DNA of 64,000 bases, taken from assembly GCA_948470475.1 (NCBI GenBank), contig OX419339.1:8222685-8286684 (forward strand), written 5' to 3'. Positions 57,501 to 64,000 of the stretch are shown piece after piece. The stretch comes from Galaxea fascicularis (Eukaryota > Cnidaria > Anthozoa > Scleractinia > Euphylliidae). Numbering within the stretch: position 1 is the first letter of the stretch; each line of letters begins with the position of its first letter. Under the pieces are notes generated by a model. The model saw nothing but the letters and a program-made list of their open reading frames with translations, did no database searches and was not told the DNA's origin. The translations under genes were made by a program, and so were the position numbers.

Positions 57501-60380
57501 TTATGGTGAATTTGTACTATCAACCATGTTGATCCTGCCACCTCAAGCAGCAAGTCTACTGTAGATCTAGGCAAAATTTGATCATAATAAGGTACTATTT
57601 TTTACAGCATACATAAATAGCCCCATGGCTACAGAATTTGTGCATTTTCTTAGCCAACAAGTGAAAATTAAACTTTATTGCAGATATACAAGGCTGCAAT
57701 CCTAAGAGGCAAATAATTATTCTTGATTTACTTATTAGTGAGTGTGACTATTCCACTTAGCCAGAAGCATGGTTGCTACTTATCAAGATAAAGAAAGGGA
57801 TTCCTTGACGTTTCCCTAGCCAAAAACCAATAAATTGTTACTGGTCCTCCAAGAAGAGTTCCTTTGACTGGGCCAAAGAAGCCAAAGAAATACATGTAAT
57901 GTTCTTAGTACACATTTCTTGAAAAAAAGTTTACCTTTGCCGACAAGAAAACTTGTAAGCAAACAATAGCTGTATGAGAGTAAAATTCTTTGGCATTTTG
58001 GTGACCAAGAGAGAATCTGGTATATCCATGTCTTGATGCAAAACTTCCAAGACAAAAAATTCTCCTCTTATTGCTTTTACTTTGAGTGCAGCAACCCTGC
58101 CATGTCATTCCCATAAATGCACCCTACTATTCACAAGGCAAAACTAATTGAAGCTTAGACATCCCACAGGCACCTCAATACATTAAATTTTGGAAATGAC
58201 CACTGACATACAAGTCTCAATTTTGGTCAAAAGAAGTGTACCATGAAATAATTTTACCAATTTGATGTGTCAGCTGCCATTACAAATGTAACAGTGCCAC
58301 AACACTAAGTAAACACACAACCAGTTAGAGCTGTGATACACACTATCACATACCACAGCAGAAGGTCAAAATTTTGGCATGTGGCCCAGGAACATAATTA
58401 TGTACTGCACATTTATTTACTTAGGACTCTGTTGTCGTTCCTTTCTTTTTCCACAAACATATTAAACCAAAAAACTAAGTACACGCCACATTTAAAAATC
58501 TGTTAAGGACTGATTAACAAATTGACCATTTCCTCAACTTGAGATGACTGGTGGACAAATTATTAAAAGAAAGTGAATATAAATTTGTTTCAGTAAAACA
58601 GACTAAAATGAAATTTCACAGCTAATTCCCGCAAAATTGGCAATATGCAAAGGGCTGATTTGCCCGCTCATTTTCGATTAAAAAAGAAAAGAATTTGTCC
58701 ACCTTGTTCCCTTATAAAATGTGAAACGAACACAAGTCGCCGAGTTTTCGTGTCACATAGCGGTAAACACGAACGCCGGAAACTCAGGAAGTTATCTGAT
58801 GGTGATTTACATGTATACTTCCTACCACATGGGTGACAAAGAACAAACAACTTCACCGTTTTCTCTTATATCAAATACCTTACTACGGTGGAACACCACT
58901 ATTAATGATTATTGTGTAGTGTACAATGCATTATTAGCACCGTGTTACGAACATTTCGAACTTTGTTCAAGCAGGTGGTAAGAAAAGGCTGAGTAATGCA
59001 AAAGAAAAAACCGCAGAAGTTGATAGAGATAAATTGAGGAAGGTAGGAAGAAATAGTAAGACCGCTTCAACTTTTACGGAAATTAACATTAAAATAAATA
59101 AACAAAGCTTAGCTTTTGAGCGCAAAACATTATAGTAAGCCAGTATACGTTAAATTACGCGGTAAAACGCATATCTTTAGCGCCAAAATTGTCAACGAAC
59201 AAAAAAGCCACACTATACTACAACGAGCGTTCCACAGTGATCCCAATTTCACATTTAGCAGTGTCCCACTGAATTTACTGCTCAGTGTCACTGTAATTTG
59301 GAAAGTTCCCAGTCACAGTTTCTAATTTCATAAGCCGCTAGAAAAATACAAAGAGTGCATTGTGAACAAAAACGCATTCAAAACAATCAGCCGCGAAACT
59401 ATTAAATGTTCCACGTTCGATTTACCAGAATTCCGCACTTTCGAACGGCAAACGGCTCTGCAGAACGCGAACGGCACAGGATTCGTTCGACGAAGTCATC
59501 AATGAATTTACAAAATAGTATTAACTTTTACTAAACACCGCCGCTTGAACAATGTTATGATCTGTTTTGTAAAATTCCCTTATCTGCGCTCAAGCTTATA
59601 TTCGTACAAGAACCGAATAAAATCACGATAAAATCGATCTTGTACCACTGTACACGCACTTGAATATTTTCTGTTTGATGAAGCAAGCACGGCCCTCCAA
59701 ATTTTTCCACAAAGATATAACCTTAAATAAAAAACAACTAAAAATACACTGAGCGCGGAACTGCTGACCTGATGAAATTACAACTGAAGATTGACACGGT
59801 CGAAGAAAACATGTGCTTTTAAGCTCGAACAATTTTATCATTCTTTGTTCGCTTTGTCTTTGATATTGGCACTACTCAGGACTTTCTTAAACAAACCGTA
59901 GTTGCAAAACAAAACGGCTAAGGATATTCAACTCTGGGCGCAAAAAAAAAGTTCCAGACTGCCCACTTACTAAAGCTCACCTCGTGACGAATTAGCCACA
60001 TCGGCGACTCTCTGAAAAGCGTCCAAAAAAGCGTCTGCCGCGATAACTGTTGTCCTGAAATCAGTTTATTAAAAAACAACATAGGAAGAACTTATCAGCC
60101 TCTGACAAAAAGTAAATCATAAGTGGTAAATTATGAAAGACGAGACTTAAATTACAGCCGACGTAAGTAAGCTTACTTGAGAGCAGAGTGTAATTTACTC
60201 GCTTTGCCGACAAAATCTTCCCAAACAGGAGCGCTTGCCTGTGAAACGATAAAAACATTAGTGCTATGTTTCGCACCAAAATTAACAAACGTAACTGCCA
60301 TTCGAATAAGACAGAAATCCCACCTTTAAGTCGTTTAATATCGAATGAATCAAATTCCCTTCGTCCGCGTTGTCGCCCAT
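48568..60380 (-). CDS. MTSS1: MTSS1/ABBA-type I-BAR (IMD) protein without a WH2 motif
   Basis: I-BAR proteins bend membranes outward and couple them to actin. Exons on the minus strand: 60324-60380, 60177-60238, 59981-60054, 55488-55572, 54441-54532, 52851-52925, 52648-52688, 51967-52083, 50810-50959, 49828-50266, 48568-49310. All phases match, giving 644 aa. The IMD (about 1-225) is clear: VWEDFVGKASKL, ADAFLDAFQRVADVANSSRG, KDIGGSLTKMVLRHRS, PLQERLDDWKKAV, EYKKAKQELKKATAETNKWQ, YLRKVLLEERGRYC, EHEISMLSELEHLQSIL. These track human MTSS1/MTSS2 almost helix by helix and differ from BAIAP2. A Pro/Ser-rich region follows (SPPPSPTTTLARATSP, PPPPPP, many SxSS clusters). The C-terminus (SFLQRQIQQQRQLIKAKAKE) is a basic, Gln-rich helix, where human MTSS1 has a WH2 motif; none is seen. 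Start chosen at 60,380 because it aligns with the MTSS1 N-terminus. Confidence 0.92.
50356..50522 (+). mobile_element. tRNA-Ser-like SINE candidate
   Basis: It begins GCGTGGCCGAGCGGTGAGTG, which matches a tRNA(Ser)-type A box (TGGCCGAGCGG), and carries a B-box-like GGATTTGAATCTGC about 85 bp on. The ends AAGCGTGGCC and GGCCACGCTT are complementary. It is not a canonical tRNA: the arms do not fold into one. It lies in the MTSS1-like gene, intron 9. Confidence 0.5.
51321..51493. mobile_element. Palindromic MITE, ATACACCTT…AAAATGG family, copy 2
   Basis: TACACCTTATTCGAAAATGG and GGAATAAGGTGTA bound it. The interior shares CTTGTTGCCT, AAGTATTCTTTTGAATTTTG and GGCAACAAGG with the copy at 32,025-32,206. 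It is in intron 8 of the MTSS1-like gene. Confidence 0.85.
51513..51630. mobile_element. Palindromic MITE, CAAACAAAGGGTCAAGACTC
   Basis: Arms CAAACAAAGG…TCAAGACTCATTCA and TGAATGAGTCTTGA…CCTTTGTTTG enclose an inner pair around TTTGAAGGACCTCTAA. It sits 20 bp from the previous element. Confidence 0.88.
52073..52310. repeat. 119-bp tandem duplication across the exon 8 acceptor of the MTSS1-like gene
   Basis: Two ~119-bp units (52,073-52,191 and 52,192-52,310) differ by only a few bases. Each begins GCATTTGCTTGCTGTAGGAT. The unit holds the first 11 bases of exon 8 plus its splice acceptor and about 100 bp of intron, so a second intact acceptor lies 119 bp upstream of the used one. Confidence 0.92.
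52326..52533. mobile_element. Palindromic MITE, TAGCCCACTTTACAGTTGTG
   Basis: Outer arms TAGCCCACTTTACAGTTGTG…GAGTGACCTG and CAGGTCACTC…CACAACTGTAAAATGGACTA; inner arms AGGTGACCTTGTTTTGATAC and GTATCAAAACAAGGTCACCT. It directly follows the tandem duplication in intron 7 of the MTSS1-like gene. Confidence 0.88.
52943..53781. mobile_element. Non-autonomous DNA transposon, copy 2 (TA-flanked, ~0.83 kb)
   Basis: This is the same element as 3,730-4,532, in the same orientation and alike over its whole length. Ends CCGTATTTACTCGTGTATAA and TTATACACGAGTAAATACGG are exact inverted repeats flanked by TA. At the right end the terminal GACTTATACA segment is duplicated, adding about 20 bp. It lies in intron 5 of the MTSS1-like gene, 18 bp upstream of exon 6. 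Confidence 0.88.
54657..54780. mobile_element. Palindromic MITE, AAAATTAAGGATTAATCATC
   Basis: AAAATTAAGGATTAATCATC pairs with GATGATTAATCCTTAATTTT. An inner pair, TTTTCAGAAGT…GCTGAAATTGC and GCAATTCCAGC…ACTTCTGAAAA, continues the stem. It is in intron 4 of the MTSS1-like gene. Confidence 0.88.
55736..55891. repeat. Short foldback element, GGGTTCTCA family (copy 2)
   Basis: Ends GGGTTCTCAGTAGTT and CTACTACTGAGAACTCT are inverted repeats; the interior has tandem GGCACACAAA words. It is related by its ends to 9,241-9,394 and lies in intron 3 of the MTSS1-like gene. Confidence 0.6.
55892..59980. other. Rest of intron 3 of the MTSS1-like gene
   Basis: This is the largest intron of the gene. I see no exon, TIR element or RNA gene in these 4.1 kb; short open frames here lack family features. 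Confidence 0.4.
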
Positions 60381-61001
60381 TATGGCGGTTGTTAGGACTC
60401 CACTGACTTTATTCAAAGAAGCTTACTTCACTCTCACGTTTTCAACATGAGCTTACTAAAGAAGTCCCGCAGTCTTGCGCTGGAATTTCCTTGAGCCGCG
60501 CGTATGGGCGAGTGTCAGTTATCACGGAGTTTGAAGAGTATCCTTCCAACGGAAGCACAACTATTCCCCGCTCTACAAAAGAAAAAAAAATAGTACAAGT
60601 ATGAAGTCACGTGACTTGATATCAATGAGTTGATTTGCATGCAGCGAAAGGACGCGGACTTGGGAGAATAAAGAACAAATTTCAACACAGCAACATCAAT
60701 AAAGAAATTTACACTCAAAGAGAAAGGATATGAATATTTATGACGATAAAAACGCATCGGTCTCGCTCTGCGATGTCCAGATTTGGTTACAGAAAACAGA
60801 TCGAGATATTTTGACTGTTGAAGACGGCGCTGATAGATGATAAAGATACCTGTGTATTCCAAACGTCCAGTGTGCAGTTTCAGTATTAGCAGGCTAGGAA
60901 AGCGACAAAGAAGGAAAACACTGATATTACGCAGAATGAAGCGAAGAAATCTGCCATTTTATAAAGCAGGGCTATCATATCCACAAATCGGGAACACTCA
61001 C

Positions 61002-61160
61002 TGCGACAACAGCCGACCCACTGAGCATATCTATGGCCTGCCGGCTGCTGACTGAAAGCGTTCCTAAAGCCGAGTGTGACCGAACGCCAGTAAAAAATCT
61101 ATCATCGAGACAGAAAAATTCAAGCCCAGGCGTCGATAACTGATCTTTTACAGCGCCGAT
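61002..61160 (-). other. Exon-like segment upstream of the MTSS1-like gene
   Basis: On the minus strand, a 159-bp stretch with no stop lies between a good acceptor (TTTTTGTCTTCAG) and a good donor (GTGAGT), and is a whole number of codons (53). The translation (IGAVKDQLSTPGLEFFCLDD…) was not recognised. It could be an alternative or 5' exon of the MTSS1-like gene, part of another gene, or chance. Confidence 0.25.
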
Positions 61161-61565
61161 CTGAAGACAAAAACAGGCAGCAGAACACTTATTCCCATGC
61201 CTTATCAGCATACGCATCTTTAAAACCCTTCTTCATCATGCGACACCGAAATTATCTTTTTTTGTTCGCCACTCGGTTAATTTGGGTAGGTGTCATGTCA
61301 AGGACGACAACTTAAAATATTTCACCTGAAGTGCGTTGTGGTATAACTGAAAACAGATGAAACCAAAAATCTTTGAGGAAAAGGTCACTGGGTCAGGGAA
61401 CATTGGCACCGGGACTGATTGCACAGGGACTTAATATATAAACTAAAAGAAACATAAGAAATCGATAAACCTGCGATCGCTAGAAAATGAAAAAGGTTGA
61501 CTGACACCTTGTTTTTCTTGATAGTTTTTAAGTCATTAGTAAAGTATAGATCAACGATCCACATT

Positions 61566-61637
61566 TCATTTCACAGCCGAGCTCTCCTCCTGAGGTGTAT
61601 CGTCGTCGAAATTGGTGAAAGGTTGCGGCTTAAGCTT
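61566..61637 (-). other. Possible terminal coding exon of an unknown minus-strand gene
   Basis: After an acceptor (AAAATGTTTAG), a 23-codon frame encodes KLKPQPFTNFDDDTPQEESS plus three residues and a stop at 61,566. The acidic, Pro/Ser-containing composition is what a real C-terminus often looks like, but no family was recognised and no upstream exon was identified before the window ends. Confidence 0.25.
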
Positions 61638-64000
61638 CTAAACATTTTAAAACAAAGTTAGAACTACCAAGTAAGTGGGTGTTTCCTGCTGTTGGCTGTC
61701 CAAAACAACAAAATCCCTAAAAATATGCGACGAGATCTTCCTTAAAAATGTGGTAAACCTGGCTCATTTGCGGTTTTAGACAAGATTAACGAGAAGACAA
61801 AAATCCGGACTTGATCATTCTAAGGAGATTATAGACAAATAAACTGAAAGTTAATTTATCCTGAGTCATGTCCTTGAATGAAGGGTTTAAAGGGAAACGC
61901 GTTACGGAGTCATTTGCATGTCATAAATCATAACTTCAGTGAACGCAATGCAAGGTCTAAGTACTCGGGCCAATATCACAAAATGCATCGGTTTGGCGGT
62001 AAAATCTTGGAAATTTGTTACCGAAGTACAAATTGATTACAACAAAATCCGTTGAGTCACACACCTTACACAAAAATACAAAATACTGAAAAAAATATGC
62101 TCAGTCATATCCTGGCATAGGCGCCCAATCGAAGTAAAATGCACAAGGAAAGCAAAGAGAAATCAGTTCAATTCGTATCCTGCAAAAATATATTGAGGAT
62201 CATGAGGTTTTGATCAGTGCTGTCATATCTATGGCTTTGGCTACTACATCCAGAAACGACCGGAGCCGGCCTGATAAACCGCACAACACCGCAAGCCTAA
62301 GGCACTATTCTTGCATTCGTTAAGTTCGTTCGGCTGTGTCAAGAGACTTCAAGCCTCACGAAACTACCTCTGCACATTGAAGGGGGCAGTCTCATACATA
62401 TGTCCGTACCTTTTGGAGGTTGCCACTTTTCAAAATTAACACTTTAAATTTCAACACCAAGGTCGTTTATGACATTGCTTGTGTTCTACGCGGCCAATAC
62501 AGAAGGAAGCCAACTATACCGTGAATTATCGCCAGTCCATTTCCACCATGTTAAGCTAGGTTGCCAGAAACACTAAGAAACAGTTTTCGTGCAGACGCAG
62601 AGTAGTGTTGGCAGTTTTTTTTTGGATTTCCATCAAAGCAAAAATGCCCTTTAGGCATTCAAAGTGTTACCAAAAATAAGGGACATAGTCCCTTAAATAG
62701 ACAGCACCAGAGAGACGGTAAGGCTCAATAGATTTGAATGACTGCTCTTTACAAAATAATAAACAACACAACAGGAGAACTCTAGACAATAGTTCGATTC
62801 AATGGTTGCTCTTTGAGTTCCACCCACGGACTCAGCAGTTCTATCCACTTTAAAAGAAACAATTATAACACTATCACACGAAATACCACAACGACGAGGC
62901 GAGACGTTAGCAAAAGCGCAACGTTGTTATACAGCTGTTTCAATGAATCGGAGTTTACGCGACACGGTGGGTAGTACGGTGGGTAGTTGTAAATCTATAC
63001 AATTCGGTTGCATTTTTTGAGTCGCAACAACCATAGAATGGAAGGAAACACTCAAACGTTTGCTTGTGTGATTTCATGCATCGATTCGAGGTCAGTCAGA
63101 CCAAAGTTACGTGTCTGCGTTTTGCCATGGTCAGTTACAGTATAAAGTTACAGAACATTTTCAAAATAGTGTTAAAGAAATGTGGAGTGATCGTACAAAA
63201 GTCGATATTGGAGAAAAGATAGTTCTAGATAAAATGAAAATGAACAAATGCCTTTCGAGTTTTAGCTCTTTAAACGTGTCCCCTTCAAGTGAAAAAAATG
63301 ATTCGACAAAACAGCGCTGCTAAGAATGTCAATCACAAGAGAAACTTGTACCTCCAACCAAAACGTAAAACCTTCATTTCTCCGCCAGCATTTAGTCTTT
63401 TTCAAACTCTTTTTTCCAAATTAGAGATCACAATTCAACCATTACTTTAACCCAAAAATCCAAAAATTGCCGATCTGAGGGTATACGGTAACTTAAATTG
63501 TCACCGCTATGGAGGAGGACCGATTTCATGATGTTACACGGTGATAATTAAAGATTAATGCTAGGCTTAATCGTCAGCCACCATAAACAACAGAGAAACA
63601 AGATTGCTGACGGATTGTCCTCAGCTGGGATACTGCAATCTGCTCGAGAAGGTTTGGGGCGAAACTAGATTGTTTCCCTTCAAGTGGATTTGAGTGCTTG
63701 AATGGATGTTTAATTGCGGTGATTGTTTTGGAATAAAATCCCCAAATACCGCACTCGAGCAAAAGCGAGGTCTCAGTTGGGAAGGAAAGGGGTTCGGAAC
63801 GCTAAAACATATATCAGTTTTTACAGTTCTGGACTTAAGTAAGACTCTTATATTGAATACGACAAATCACACTTTCATTGGGTGATTCGTTACTGGTCCT
63901 GAAATGTTCAGATACATTTTGCCAGCAGAAATCTTCGGGATCGTTGCAAAAGTGTCTAGTCACGAATTCTACTTGAAATGGACATAAAAACCGCGATTAA
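61638..64000. other. Right end of the window, no gene recognised
   Basis: I found no conserved protein piece, RNA gene or clear inverted-repeat element. Small hairpins such as GGGACATAGTCCC (about 62,682-62,694) occur. The short frames at 63,111-63,323, 63,574-63,762 and 63,694-63,885 lack family features. Confidence 0.4.

Noticed and set aside
1..64000. CRISPR array, operon or bacterial insertion
   Set aside because: No regularly spaced direct repeats, no Shine-Dalgarno-led gene strings; all recognised genes are animal genes, five of the six interrupted by spliceosomal introns.

Overview
The window reads as nuclear DNA of a metazoan, most likely an anthozoan cnidarian such as a stony coral. 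This rests on AT-rich sequence, compact genes with GT-AG introns, six single-copy animal gene families rebuilt by hand from exon homology and matching splice phases, and very many palindromic (foldback) transposons of the kind common in coral genomes. The species assignment is inference; the gene families are read directly.

Layout. 1-1,380: broken non-LTR retrotransposon, minus strand. 2,564-11,259 (+): nine-exon DHHC palmitoyltransferase of the ZDHHC1/ZDHHC11 type. 11.3-14.2 kb: repeats only. 14,416-15,657 (+): intronless alpha-1,3-fucosyltransferase (GT10). 15.7-18.8 kb: no gene recognised, one palindromic element. 18,894-24,938 (-): four-exon DOK-type docking protein (PH + IRS-type PTB). 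25-30.4 kb: rearranged Ty3/gypsy and LINE fragments, a perfect hairpin and a nested stack of foldback elements. 30,535-35,277 (-): macro-domain protein (PARP9/PARP14-like module), 5' end not found. 36-38.7 kb: foldback elements and a 5'-truncated LINE. 39,186-44,236 (+): three-exon NAD-dependent epimerase/SDR with a signal peptide and a C-terminal RDEL. 44.3-48.5 kb: repeats, no gene recognised. 48,568-60,380 (-): eleven-exon MTSS1/ABBA-type I-BAR protein. 60.4-64 kb: upstream region of that gene, with two weak exon candidates.

The genes do not form an operon-like unit. ZDHHC1/11 (STING-pathway palmitoyltransferases in vertebrates) and the macro-domain gene have antiviral relatives, DOK and MTSS1 act in receptor and actin signalling, and FUT and the epimerase act in the secretory pathway; any functional link is speculative. 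The non-genic structure is dominated by inverted-repeat elements. At least five families have two or more members inside this one window, often within introns. All exon coordinates come from reading homology and splice sites by eye, and every one of the complete models closes in frame.
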